Shown here: positions 51,682 to 62,510 of the stretch, piece by piece
Layout of the letters: each line of letters begins with the position of its first letter
How positions within the stretch are numbered: position 1 is the stretch's first letter
Assembly: GCF_900117415.1 (NCBI RefSeq)
Contig: NZ_FPEI01000006.1
Location: 1,116,001 to 1,180,000, forward strand
DNA: 64,000 nucleotides
Source of the DNA: Hyphomicrobium sp. CS1BSMeth3
GTDB taxonomy: Bacteria > Pseudomonadota > Alphaproteobacteria > Rhizobiales > Hyphomicrobiaceae
Direction of reading: 5' to 3'
Position numbers and translations under genes: made by a program
The notes under the pieces: generated by a model
Database searches by the model: none
Told to the model about the DNA's origin: nothing
What the model saw: only the letters and a program-made list of their open reading frames with translations

Positions 51682-52407
51682 TCACAATCCGTTGATCCGC
51701 ATCAGTGCATCGAAGTGCTTCTGAGCCTGGAAATCAATGAACTGCATATACTGGCGCGCCGTCTCCTTGACCTGATCCTCGGGCATGATCTGCAGAGGCC
51801 GTCCCGTGGACATTGCGAGCACCTGCTGCTTCGCCGCGCGCTCCAGATAATAGAGGTCATCGAAGGCAAAGGCGATCGATGGGCCGCCGATCGATATGCC
51901 GTGATGGGCGAGGAAGAAGATGTCGGCCGTCGGGTTGCCCTTCTGCGCCTCGGCAATGCGCTTGCCTTCGCTCTCATCGAGGGCAATGCCGCCGAACGAC
52001 TGATAAGCAATGCGGCCGTAATAGCGGGCTGCCGTCTGGTGCGCCATTTCGAGGCGGCCGCCCTGCACCATGGTGAGCGATGTCGCCCAGGGCATGTGCA
52101 CGTGCAGAATGCACTGGTGACGCGGATTGGCACGATGCCCTTGCACGTGGATATGGCGCGCCGTGGCCTCGACTTCGCCATCGCCCTCGATGACGTGGCC
52201 ATGCCCGTCGATGAGCAGCAGGTGCTCGGGCCGCATCTCCGACCAGTGCACGCCGTACGGATTGATCAAGTAGCGTTCCTGAGGCCCCGGCACGACCACG
52301 GAGAAATGATTGCAGATGCCCTCGGAGTAACCGAACTTTTCTGCAAGGCGGAGGGCGGCGGCAAGCTCGCGGCGCAGGTGCAGTTCAGAGGTCGGGGAAA
52401 TGGGCAT
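51682..52407 (-). CDS. Class II aldolase/adducin family protein
   Basis: A 241-residue zinc aldolase-fold protein. RLAEKFGYSEGICNHFSVVVPG binds substrate phosphate or carboxylate, ILHVHMPWATSLT provides the HXH zinc pair and FLAHHGISIGG the third histidine. The family includes fuculose- and ribulose-phosphate aldolases/epimerases and decarboxylases; absence of a clear phosphate-binding consensus suggests a non-phosphorylated substrate. It lies 100 bases upstream of the MetE-core gene in the same orientation, with no obvious functional link. Confidence 0.84.
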   Translation of the reverse strand: MPISPTSELHLRRELAAALRLAEKFGYSEGICNHFSVVVPGPQERYLINPYGVHWSEMRPEHLLLIDGHGHVIEGDGEVEATARHIHVQGHRANPRHQCILHVHMPWATSLTMVQGGRLEMAHQTAARYYGRIAYQSFGGIALDESEGKRIAEAQKGNPTADIFFLAHHGISIGGPSIAFAFDDLYYLERAAKQQVLAMSTGRPLQIMPEDQVKETARQYMQFIDFQAQKHFDALMRINGL

Positions 52408-52597
52408 TCGGAACCTCGATCATCGGGGAATAGCTGAACCCCGAGGATAGGAAGGATATGCCGCCCTGCCAAGCTGTGCCGGGCCTGGCCATCGTGGGCG
52501 TGGAGCGCTTGACCGCTACAGCCGTTCGAAGGCAGGTTCAGCGGGAGCGGCACCCTGAGGGAGCGCTGCACCATCGGCGCATCGGAGGGGGAGGCCA

Positions 52598-53080
52598 ATG
52601 CCCGCCTGGTTCGAGATATTCACACTGGTCACGGCCACGACGGGTGCCGGCCTCGTCGGCGGTATTTTCTTTGCCTTCTCGAATTTCGTGATGAAAGCGC
52701 TTGGCGAGCTCGATGCCGCCCAGGGTGCCGACGCCATGCAGCGTATCAATGTGACGGTGCTGAACCCGCTGTTTTTCGCGCTCTTCTTCGGCACAGGCTT
52801 CATTGCGCTGATCGCCGGCATCACGACACCCGATCCGTGGAGCTCTCCGGGCGCCATGCTGAGCCGCATCGGCGCCGCGCTCTATTTGTTCGGCACGCTC
52901 GGGATCACCATCGTGTTCAACGTGCCCCTGAACGAGAAGCTCGCCAGAACCAAGCTGAGCGATCCCGATCTCGCTCAGACATGGACGGACTACTTTGCCG
53001 CCTGGATGTGGTGGAACCACGTGCGCACGATCGCAGCACTGCTCGCGACGATCTGCTTCGCGCTGGCAATTGCGCTCTAG
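52598..53080 (+). CDS. DUF1772 (anthrone oxygenase-like) membrane protein
   Basis: A 160-residue membrane protein with four hydrophobic segments, TTGAGLVGGIFFAFSNFVMKAL, PLFFALFFGTGFIALIAGI, GAALYLFGTLGITIVFNVPLNEKLA and VRTIAALLATICFALAIAL, and a central WTDYFAAWMWWNHVRT. This is the DUF1772 pattern; fungal relatives oxidise anthrones, but bacterial members are uncharacterised. GGGGAGG is about five bases before the ATG. It is convergent with copA, one base between stops. The 190-base gap before it shows no gene. Confidence 0.8.
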   Translation: MPAWFEIFTLVTATTGAGLVGGIFFAFSNFVMKALGELDAAQGADAMQRINVTVLNPLFFALFFGTGFIALIAGITTPDPWSSPGAMLSRIGAALYLFGTLGITIVFNVPLNEKLARTKLSDPDLAQTWTDYFAAWMWWNHVRTIAALLATICFALAIAL

Positions 53081-53081
53081 C

Positions 53082-55469
<2,388 letters not shown>

Positions 55470-55506
55470 GATGCCTTCTGCCTCGTTTGATCGGTGACGG
55501 CGGATA

Positions 55507-55563
55507 TACCCCTCACCGGTATCCTTCGATTGACAGATATACCCCCGTCGGGTATTCGTCAAG
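55507..55563. promoter_or_regulatory. CsoR operators and face-to-face promoters of copA and csoR
   Basis: Two TACCC-type palindromes: TACCCCTCACCGGTA (55507-55521) and the near-perfect TACCCCCGTCGGGTA (55540-55554), 33 bases apart. The second lies exactly in the 17-base spacer of a rightward promoter, TTGACA (55530-55535) to TATTCG (55553-55558), and also in the 17-base spacer of a leftward promoter, TTGACG (complement of 55557-55562) to TATCTG (complement of 55534-55539). One bound CsoR tetramer would shut both; the first box lies in the copA leader. Confidence 0.75.
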
Positions 55564-55564
55564 C

Positions 55565-55840
55565 ATGAGCCATGATGCCAAATCGTCCCGTCTCAAGCGC
55601 CTCAACCGGATTGAAGGTCAGGTGCGGGGCCTCGCCCGCATGGTCGAGGAGGACCGCTACTGCATCGACATCGTCACGCAGATCGCGGCGGTGCGCGCCG
55701 CGCTTCGGCGCGTCGAGGAGTCCGTGCTGCGCGATCACATCGACCATTGCGTCCGCCATGCCATTGCCAGCGGCAACAAGGCCGAGCAGGAGCAGAAGGT
55801 CGCCGAGCTCATGGAAGTGCTCAGCCGATCGGATCGCTGA
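55565..55840 (+). CDS. csoR: Copper-sensing repressor CsoR (CsoR/RcnR family)
   Basis: A 91-residue all-helical repressor. [36 protein letters not shown] is the family core. Metal ligands Cys33, His58 and Cys62 match the Cys-His-Cys pattern of copper sensors with identical spacing (25 and 4) to the M. tuberculosis protein, distinguishing it from RcnR (nickel/cobalt). Cu(I) binding releases DNA. The ATG lies only about seven bases beyond the proposed -10 element and has no ribosome site, so the mRNA may be leaderless. It heads an operon with the DUF411 gene. Confidence 0.92.
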   Translation: MSHDAKSSRLKRLNRIEGQVRGLARMVEEDRYCIDIVTQIAAVRAALRRVEESVLRDHIDHCVRHAIASGNKAEQEQKVAELMEVLSRSDR

Positions 55841-55876
55841 CCCTGGCCATCCGGCCCCCACTCAGTGAGGCCCCAC

Positions 55877-56356
55877 ATGACATCGCTCATTCGAGCCTTC
55901 TCGCGCCGTTCTGCCCTCGGTCTCCTCGCCGGTCTGGCCGCTGGCCATGCGACGCCCATCCGAGCCGAGGCCGCGCCTGCGCTCGATGTGTTCAAGGACC
56001 CGAACTGCGGCTGCTGCGGGGGATGGATTGCGCACCTGATGCACCACGGCTTCATCGCACGCGCCACAGACACTTCAGACATGACGGCCATCAAAGCGCG
56101 TCTCGGCATCCCCGATGCGCTCGCCTCATGCCACACGGCGCAACTCGGCAACTATGTCATCGAGGGACATGTTCCTGCACACGCGATCAAACGACTTCTT
56201 GCAGAAAAGCCCGACGCGCTCGGCCTCGCAGTGCCCGGGATGCCCATTGGCTCTCCGGGCATGGAAGGCGGCAAGCCGGAAACCTACGACGTGATCCTGT
56301 TCGGCAAGGGCGGACAGTCGCGCTTCGGTCGCTATCTCGGTGATCGGCCCGTCTGA
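55877..56356 (+). CDS. DUF411 copper-resistance protein (CopG-like), exported
   Basis: A 159-residue protein with a twin-arginine-like signal (FSRRSALGLLAGLAAG, residues 8-23) and a thioredoxin-like DUF411 domain. DPNCGCCGGW (Cys44, Cys46, Cys47) and ASCHTAQLGNYVIEGHVPAHAIKRLL form the copper site known from CopG of Pseudomonas and Vibrio, which is proposed to handle Cu(I)/Cu(II) redox in the periplasm. GPGMPIGSPGMEGG-type sequence (here VPGMPIGSPGMEGGKPE) supplies methionines. It lies 36 bases behind csoR, giving a coherent copper locus with copA. GTG 55865 is a less likely start. Confidence 0.86.
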   Translation: MTSLIRAFSRRSALGLLAGLAAGHATPIRAEAAPALDVFKDPNCGCCGGWIAHLMHHGFIARATDTSDMTAIKARLGIPDALASCHTAQLGNYVIEGHVPAHAIKRLLAEKPDALGLAVPGMPIGSPGMEGGKPETYDVILFGKGGQSRFGRYLGDRPV

Positions 56357-56380
56357 TACGCACGCGAAGGGGAACGAACG

Positions 56381-56938
56381 ATGCCACCCATCAGCTTTCC
56401 CTACCGCGCGAGCGTCATCAGACGCAGTCTCTGGGTGAATGCCGCCTTTGTGGCGCTTGGCCTTCTCTATTTCGTAGTCGCACGGCCGCTCAAATGGCAC
56501 TTCGTCGATGTTGCCATGCTGCTCGGCCTCGTCTTCTATGCCGCGCGCGCTCTCTATGATGTCGTGCGGCTGATGCGGCCCATGCCCGCCATCGTCATGA
56601 GCGACGATGGTCTTCGCGATCCGGCGCTTGGTGATGCCCTGATCCCCTGGAACGCGATCAAGGAGATCCGCGTCGGCCGTATGCGCGGCCTCGGGCAGTT
56701 GTTCCTCATCGCCGACTCCCAGCGCCTGTCCGCCAGCCCCGGCGGCCCGACGCTTCGGTTCGCCAACTGGGTGCGTGGTGCTCGTGCCGGCCAGCAGGGC
56801 GCCGATTTCGTGCTCCCCATGTCGCCAACGATCGCGCTCGAAGCCGGAACCGACGACCTGATCGCCGCCATTCGCGCGCGCCCGCTGAGCGCTGCCCTCG
56901 AAATCTCCGACGCCGACGCTACCCCGGCAGGTACGTGA
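56381..56938 (+). CDS. Membrane protein of unknown function downstream of the copper genes
   Basis: A 185-residue protein with two membrane helices (about 18-34 and 42-57) followed by a soluble domain: MPAIVMSDDGLRDPALGDALIPWNAIKEIRVGRMRGLGQLFLI. The DDGL...PW..I.EI pattern resembles PH-like small membrane proteins such as STM3941-type families, but I cannot assign it firmly. Twenty-four bases separate it from the DUF411 stop, so it is likely the third gene of the csoR operon, though a copper role is only by position. AGGGGAACGAACG precedes the ATG. Confidence 0.7.
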   Translation: MPPISFPYRASVIRRSLWVNAAFVALGLLYFVVARPLKWHFVDVAMLLGLVFYAARALYDVVRLMRPMPAIVMSDDGLRDPALGDALIPWNAIKEIRVGRMRGLGQLFLIADSQRLSASPGGPTLRFANWVRGARAGQQGADFVLPMSPTIALEAGTDDLIAAIRARPLSAALEISDADATPAGT

Positions 56939-57025
56939 CCTTCGCCAGTAAGAGCGTTGCCATGCTCATGCCACGCGGCAAGCCTAATCCTGCGGGCAGC
57001 GACAGTCCGCCCACGGGAGGACTTG

Positions 57026-59827
57026 ATGTGGCAGGGATGCGTGGGACTACTGACGGCGCTCATGATCGCGCTCGGAGCGATCATGCCGGCGCGCGCTCAG
57101 CAGCCCGAGAGCGAATTCGCCGAACACTTCGCGCGTTGGCAGCAGGTCCAGGACAACGAGCAGCGTATCGCGCTGGGTGAGGCCTTGCTCGCCCGCGCAG
57201 CATCGCTCGAGCCATGGCCGCTGGCTGCAGGGCGCGAGCACGTGCGCGCCGAGTTGCAGTTCGGCGTCGCGAGCGCCTATGTCAACCGACCGACGGGGGT
57301 ACGAGCGGACAACATCGAGAGCGCCATCTCTCACTTCGAGTCCGCGCTGCCGGCCTGGACATTCGAGCGCGATCCGCAGAACTGGGCCACGCTCAGAAAC
57401 AATCTCGGCATTGCCTACTGGGCACGCATCCGCGGCGAGCGCGCAGACAACCAAGAGCGCGCCATCGCGCATTTCGAATCCGCACTTCGCGTCTTCACGC
57501 GCACCACAGCCCCCCAGGAATGGGCACGGCTGCAGAACAACCTCGCGGTCGTGTACCAGAGCCGCATCCGCGGCACGGCAGCCGACAACCTCGAAGCCGC
57601 CATCGCACACACCGAGGCCGCATTGAGCGTGTTCACGCGCGAGGCCGCGCCGATGTTCTGGGCCATGGCACAAAACAACCTCGGCTCGATCTATCGCAAT
57701 CGCATCGGCGGCACGCGCACCGAGAACCACGACAGGGCCATCGGCCATCTCCTGGCCGCCCTCGGTATCTTCACGCGCGAAAGCGTGCCCAAGGAGTGGG
57801 CCTCGGCACATTACAACCTCGCGTCCATCTACCTCGTGCGTGCCGGCGGCGAGCGCGCCGATAACCAGGAGCAGGCGATCAGCCACCTCGATGCCGCACT
57901 CACGGTCTTCACGCGCAGCGGATTTCCCATGGAGTGGGGGCGCGCGCAGAGCGCGCTCGGCAATGCCTATTCGGGGCGCATTCGCGGCCTCCCTGGCATC
58001 AACCGCGAACTCGCGATCGCCGCCTACGAGGCCGCCCTTTCCGTATTCACGCGCGACGCCTTTCCGCGCGAGCATCTGCGCACGGGCCGCGCGCTCGGCC
58101 ATGTCCTCCTTCAGGCCGGCAACTGGCAGGAGGCAAGCTCTGTCCACACGAGTGCGCGCGAAGCCTTCCTTCTTCTGTTCGGTCAGGGGTTCGATGAAGT
58201 GGAGGCGCGCTCCCTTATTGCGGATGCGGGCCCGCTGTTCGCTGAAGCCGCCCTTGGTGCCGTCGAGCGCGGCGCTCCCGAAGCTGCCGTTGCGCTCGCC
58301 GACGAAGGACGCGCGCATCTGCTGGCCGTATCGCTGCGGCTGCAGTCGCTGGAACTTTCCGCAGAGAACCGTACTCGCCTCGAGATGCTGCGCGCATCGA
58401 TCAGGAATGCTCAGAGCACCCTCGAGGCTGCAAGCGCCACCGAGCGCGCCGCCGCGATCGAGCATCTGGCCGGGCTACGCCGCGAGCTCCTCAAGCTCGT
58501 ATCGGCGAGCGGCACGAATGAGGATCGCAGCGGAATGGTGCTCGCGGAGGCGCGCCGGATCACCGCCGAAGGCGGCGCGGTCGCCATCCCCGTCGTCACG
58601 GCCCTCGGTGGTCGGCTCATTGTAATGACAGGCGGCGGTGGCGGAAGTTTCGAAGCCATCGACCTGCCCGAGCTGACACCCGAGCGTCTCTCCGTGCTGC
58701 TTGCCGGGCCCGATGGCACGACGGGCGCCGGTTGGGTCGGTGCCTACTTCGCCAACTACTTCGAGGGCGAGGAGAAGGAAAAGCGCTGGCCACAATGGCT
58801 GGCAGCGATCGATGATCTCGGGCCGGACCTCTGGCGCCTCTTCGCAGGCGAGCTCGACGCAACGCTCAAGGCGCAGGGCGTGAAGCCCGGTGCGCAACTC
58901 GTCTGGATACCTTCGGGCTGGCTCGGCGCGCTGCCCCTCGGCCTCGCTCAGGATCCAGTCAGCAAGCGACGCCTTGCCGACGACTATGAGATCACCGTCG
59001 CGCCAAGCCTTGCCGCACTGGCAGCTTCGCGCGAGCGCGCAGCGACGGCCGACACCGCGACACTCGCGGCCGTGATCAATCCGACGGGCGACCTGCCCGG
59101 CTCGGAGATGGAGGGCGCGCTCGTCGCCGCACGTTTTGCGGAAACCTCGCGCACGATCCTCTTAGGGAACACTGCCACCCTCGATGCCACACTCGACGCG
59201 CTCAAAGGGCGCACGCACTGGCACTTTGCCTCGCACGGCACGTTCTCATGGTCCGACGTTCGCCAGTCGGCCCTCATCATGCATGACTTCGCGCGGCTGA
59301 GCGTTGGCCGCCTGCTCGAGGCGGACGGGCTCGGCAAACCCCGGCTCGTCGTGCTTTCGGCCTGCGAGACGGGGCTCTCGGAGATCACGAACAATCCCGA
59401 CGAATTCATCGGTCTCCCCGGCTCCTTCATGACGCTCGGTGCGGCGGGAGTTCTCGGCACCTTGTGGCCGGTCTCGGATGCGGCGACGGCACTGCTCATA
59501 GCCCGCTTCTACGAGTTGCATATCGACGAGCGGCTGCGTCCCGCGACGGCGCTGCACCGGGCACAATCCTGGCTCAGGCAAGCGACGAATGCCGAACTCA
59601 CGGCGTACGTCGAGGATGCCGCCAAGGCGGAGCGGATCACCCGCCGCCAAGCCGGTGAGATTGCCCGGAGCCTGAGCCCGGAAACTCTGAAGCGCGGGCG
59701 CAATCGCTCAGCCATCGAATGGCCCGCGCGCAGCGATGGCCAAAAGGAAGCCGCTGATCCCACGGCGGTCGCCCGTCCGTTCGCACATCCCTATTTCTGG
59801 GGCGGTTTCGTCCATACCGGACACTGA
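57026..59827 (+). CDS. Exported CHAT-domain cysteine protease with TPR-like repeats
   Basis: A 933-residue protein. Residues 1-24 are a signal peptide (GLLTALMIALGAIMPARAQQ). Residues 94-323 are five consecutive 46-residue helical repeats plus a partial sixth (see repeat feature); about 325-560 is a helical linker. The CHAT caspase-like domain spans about 610-930, with the catalytic dyad in HFASHG (His737) and LSACETG (Cys780). CHAT proteins cleave specific partners, usually as cytosolic effectors; export to the periplasm is the striking point. GGGAGG lies five bases before the ATG. Function unknown; neighbours give no obvious substrate. Confidence 0.88.
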   Translation: MWQGCVGLLTALMIALGAIMPARAQQPESEFAEHFARWQQVQDNEQRIALGEALLARAASLEPWPLAAGREHVRAELQFGVASAYVNRPTGVRADNIESAISHFESALPAWTFERDPQNWATLRNNLGIAYWARIRGERADNQERAIAHFESALRVFTRTTAPQEWARLQNNLAVVYQSRIRGTAADNLEAAIAHTEAALSVFTREAAPMFWAMAQNNLGSIYRNRIGGTRTENHDRAIGHLLAALGIFTRESVPKEWASAHYNLASIYLVRAGGERADNQEQAISHLDAALTVFTRSGFPMEWGRAQSALGNAYSGRIRGLPGINRELAIAAYEAALSVFTRDAFPREHLRTGRALGHVLLQAGNWQEASSVHTSAREAFLLLFGQGFDEVEARSLIADAGPLFAEAALGAVERGAPEAAVALADEGRAHLLAVSLRLQSLELSAENRTRLEMLRASIRNAQSTLEAASATERAAAIEHLAGLRRELLKLVSASGTNEDRSGMVLAEARRITAEGGAVAIPVVTALGGRLIVMTGGGGGSFEAIDLPELTPERLSVLLAGPDGTTGAGWVGAYFANYFEGEEKEKRWPQWLAAIDDLGPDLWRLFAGELDATLKAQGVKPGAQLVWIPSGWLGALPLGLAQDPVSKRRLADDYEITVAPSLAALAASRERAATADTATLAAVINPTGDLPGSEMEGALVAARFAETSRTILLGNTATLDATLDALKGRTHWHFASHGTFSWSDVRQSALIMHDFARLSVGRLLEADGLGKPRLVVLSACETGLSEITNNPDEFIGLPGSFMTLGAAGVLGTLWPVSDAATALLIARFYELHIDERLRPATALHRAQSWLRQATNAELTAYVEDAAKAERITRRQAGEIARSLSPETLKRGRNRSAIEWPARSDGQKEAADPTAVARPFAHPYFWGGFVHTGH
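57305..57994 (+). repeat. Five 138-base repeats encoding 46-residue TPR-like units
   Basis: Inside the CHAT gene, five units of exactly 46 codons (138 bases) start at 57305, 57443, 57581, 57719 and 57857. Each follows the pattern ADN-x-E-x-AI-x-H, AAL-x-VFTR, P-x-EWA, QNNL-x-x-Y, RI-x-G; a partial sixth runs to about 58060. The protein pattern is conserved but the DNA has diverged, so the duplication is old. Confidence 0.8.
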
Positions 59828-59955
59828 TTGCGACGCGCGCGCAGCCATCAACTGGCAGGCATGTCGGCAAGGTCCCTTGCCTTGAGGCGCTCCTTGGTCG
59901 AGCATTGCCGGGAAAGCCTGCCCAGCAGACGTCTCCAGAAAACGGGAGTGCCTCC

Positions 59956-61086
59956 GTGTCATCATCCGCCTATACGCCCCCGCCCGACGGCTCCAGCTGG
60001 GACGCCATCGCTCCCGCCGCAGGCGGCTTCAATGCCGAGAAGCTCGAAGCGGCCATCGCCTGGGCCGAGGCCTCCGAGAGCCCGTGGCCGCGCTCGCTCT
60101 ACTATCCCGATGGCCGCTATGTCGGGAACGTCGAGTGGAACGAGAGCGGACCGTGGAGCGAGATTGCCGGCATCGTGCGCCCGCGCGGTGGTCCGGCCGG
60201 CATGATCCTCAAGGGCGGCCGCATTGTTGCCGAATGGGGCGATACGCGGCGCGCCGACGTCACTTTCAGCGTCGCGAAGAGCTATCTGTCGATGCTCGCC
60301 GGCATCGCCATCGGCGACGGCCTCATCGGCAGCGTCGACGACCGCGTCGGCGCGACCGTGAAGACGGGTCACTTCGACGGGCCGCACAACGGCCTCATCA
60401 CATGGCGGCATCTGCTCACGCAGTCCTCCGAGTGGGACGGCGTGCTGTGGGAGAAGTCCGATCAGGTCGATCACTTCCGCCAGGTCGGCGGCGCGGAGAA
60501 CAACAAGCGCAAAGGCGAGCTGCGCCAGCGCCAGACGCCCGGCACGTATTACGAGTACAACGATGTGCGCGTGAACGTGCTCGCCTTTGCGCTGCTGCAG
60601 CGCTTCGGCCGGCCGCTCCCCGACGTGCTGCGCGAGCGCATCATGGACCCGATCGGCGCGTCGAAGGATTGGGAGTGGCACGGCTACTCGACGTCGTGGA
60701 CAGAGGTCGCCGGCAAGCGCGTGCAGTCCGTCTCGGGCGGCAGCCATTGGGGCGGTGGCCTTTTCATCCCGACACGCGATCACGCGCGCGTCGGCCTCCT
60801 CGTCGCCAGCAACGGGCGCTGGGGCAGCCGCCAGCTCCTTCCCGAAGGCTGGATGGCGCAGTCGCTCGAGCCTTCCGCGACGAACGACGGCTACGGCTTC
60901 CTCTGGTGGCTGAACCGCGGCGGGCGCAACTATCCAAGCGCTCCGGCCGATAGCTGGTTCGCCCTCGGCGCCGGCACGAACCTGATCTGGGTTGCGCCCT
61001 CTCAGGATCTCGTCGCTGTCGTGCGCTGGATCGACAAGGCCAAGGCCGACGGCTTCTTCAAGCGGCTCATGGCCGCCGCCGCGTAG
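59956..61086 (+). CDS. Serine hydrolase of the beta-lactamase/class C-like family
   Basis: A 376-residue penicillin-binding-like hydrolase. TFSVAKSYLSMLAGIAIGDGLI has the SXXK motif with nucleophilic serine, YYEYNDVRVNVLAFALLQ the YXN motif, and SWFALGAGTNLIWV stands at the third box where KTG is usual in true beta-lactamases. Substrates range from esters to peptidoglycan-like amides. GTG 59956 is chosen since GGGAG is seven bases upstream; a TTG start at 59905 lacks a site. No clear signal peptide with this start. It lies 128 bases after the CHAT gene, perhaps as an independent unit. Confidence 0.85.
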   Translation: MSSSAYTPPPDGSSWDAIAPAAGGFNAEKLEAAIAWAEASESPWPRSLYYPDGRYVGNVEWNESGPWSEIAGIVRPRGGPAGMILKGGRIVAEWGDTRRADVTFSVAKSYLSMLAGIAIGDGLIGSVDDRVGATVKTGHFDGPHNGLITWRHLLTQSSEWDGVLWEKSDQVDHFRQVGGAENNKRKGELRQRQTPGTYYEYNDVRVNVLAFALLQRFGRPLPDVLRERIMDPIGASKDWEWHGYSTSWTEVAGKRVQSVSGGSHWGGGLFIPTRDHARVGLLVASNGRWGSRQLLPEGWMAQSLEPSATNDGYGFLWWLNRGGRNYPSAPADSWFALGAGTNLIWVAPSQDLVAVVRWIDKAKADGFFKRLMAAAA

Positions 61087-61111
61087 AGGATCGCCAACGA
61101 GGAGGACCATC

Positions 61112-61498
61112 ATGCAGAAGACCGCCGATGAGCCCGTCACGCTCGAGCGCGTTCGTGAAATCGGCGCGGCATTCGCCCGCCGCGACGTGGATGCGATCGT
61201 CGACTGCTTTGCCGAGGACGGCGAGTTCCGCAATGCCAAGGGCCCCGATGTGTGGGGCCAGTCGTACAAGGGCAAGGAGCAGATCCGCAGCTACTTCGTC
61301 CCCCTGTTCGCCAACAGCCCGGATGTCCGCTGGGAGCACACGGCCGAATACGTCGTCGGCAATCGCGCGGTCACGGAATGGCTCCGCACGGCGACGCTCC
61401 CCAATGGCCAGAAGCAGGAATGGCTCGGCTGTGATCTCTACACGTTCCGCGGCGACAAGATCGTGCGCAAGGACACCTACATCAAGGTCGTCGCCTGA
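61112..61498 (+). CDS. SnoaL/NTF2-like small protein
   Basis: A 128-residue protein of the NTF2-like fold: IGAAFARRDVDAIVDCFAEDGEFRN, KGKEQIRSYFVPLFA, NRAVTEWLRTATLPNGQKQEWLGCDLYTFRGDKIVRKDTYIKV. Members are isomerases, cyclases or ligand-binding proteins with a cone-shaped cavity. GAGGAGG lies before the ATG. It starts 25 bases after the serine hydrolase and is likely co-transcribed; it converges on the SDR gene. The substrate is unknown. Confidence 0.83.
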   Translation: MQKTADEPVTLERVREIGAAFARRDVDAIVDCFAEDGEFRNAKGPDVWGQSYKGKEQIRSYFVPLFANSPDVRWEHTAEYVVGNRAVTEWLRTATLPNGQKQEWLGCDLYTFRGDKIVRKDTYIKVVA

Positions 61499-61508
61499 GG
61501 CAGGGGCT

Positions 61509-62288
61509 TCAGTCCGGGATGAGGCCGCCATCCACGTTGAAGGACTGGCCGCTGACGTTTCGTGCGCGCGCCGAGGCGAGGAAAACGATCATGTCGGCGA
61601 TGTCCTCGGGCTCATTGGGCCGGCGCAGCGGGACGCTGGCAACAGCGCGCGCCTCGACGACCTCGATGCTGAGGCCCTCGGTCTCGGACATGACTTTCAC
61701 AATCTGCTCGTAGAGCGCCGTCCGCACGATGCCGGGGCAGACAGAGTTGACATTGATGTTGTGCGGCCCAAGCTGCTGGGCGGCCGTCTTGGTCAGGCTG
61801 ATGACCGCGCCCTTGCTCGCGGCATAGATCGCGTTCGATGTGCCTGGAAAGCCCTTGCCCGCCACCGAGGCGATATTGATGATGCGGCCGCTGCGGCGCG
61901 GGATCATCTCGCGCGCGACGCGCTGCAGGCAGAAGAAGACGCCCTTGGCGTTCACGCGATGAATGCGGTCCCAATCCTCCTCCGTGAGGTCCATGATGTA
62001 GGCGCGCCGCGTGACGCCCGCATTGTTGACCAGCGTATCGATGCGCCCGAAGGCCGCCACGCTCTCGGCGATCATGCGGTCGATCTCCGCGACACTGCCG
62101 AGGTCGGCGCGGATCGCGAGCGTGCGCCGGCCCTTGGCCTTCACGGCCGCCGCCGTCTCCTCGAGCGTGCGCTCGTTGATATCGACGACCACGACATCGG
62201 CTCCCGCATCTGCGAGCGCCAGCGCCGCAGCCTTGCCAATGCCCTGACCTGCGCCCGTCACGATGACGACCTGATCGCTGAGATCCAT
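61509..62288 (-). CDS. Short-chain dehydrogenase/reductase (SDR)
   Basis: A 259-residue classical SDR. VVIVTGAGQGIGKAAALALADAGADVVVVDINE is the TGXXXGXG NAD-binding fold with an acidic residue favouring NAD(H). NNAGV, INIASVAGKG (catalytic Ser) and YAASKGAVISLTKTAAQ (Tyr, Lys) follow, then NVSGQSFNVDGGLIPD. GGGAGGGA before ATG 62288 fixes the start. It diverges from the PEP-mutase-family gene with a 222-base gap in which nothing else is clear. Possible role in hydroxy-acid or sugar oxidation. Confidence 0.9.
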   Translation of the reverse strand: MDLSDQVVIVTGAGQGIGKAAALALADAGADVVVVDINERTLEETAAAVKAKGRRTLAIRADLGSVAEIDRMIAESVAAFGRIDTLVNNAGVTRRAYIMDLTEEDWDRIHRVNAKGVFFCLQRVAREMIPRRSGRIINIASVAGKGFPGTSNAIYAASKGAVISLTKTAAQQLGPHNINVNSVCPGIVRTALYEQIVKVMSETEGLSIEVVEARAVASVPLRRPNEPEDIADMIVFLASARARNVSGQSFNVDGGLIPD

Positions 62289-62510
62289 TTCTCCCTCCCT
62301 TGATTGCAGTCCGGTGGGCCTGAGGGGCCTCTGCCGCATACTGACATCCTCGCGGCTCGCCGACCATATGCCGGCGTCATCCCGCGGGGCTCATGCCAGC
62401 CGCGCAGAGTTCCCCCTTGCCGGTGCGCCGCCCGCGCGGCAACAATCCACGCACCAGCCGCCATCCATCCGCGAGCCCATGTCCGGCTCATCTACCGAAA
62501 GCGATCCCAT

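Noticed and set aside
57305-57994. The repeated segment in the CHAT gene as a CRISPR array or tandem DNA repeat
   Set aside because: Units are 138 bases, in frame, diverged at DNA level and conserved as protein helices, so they are coding repeats.
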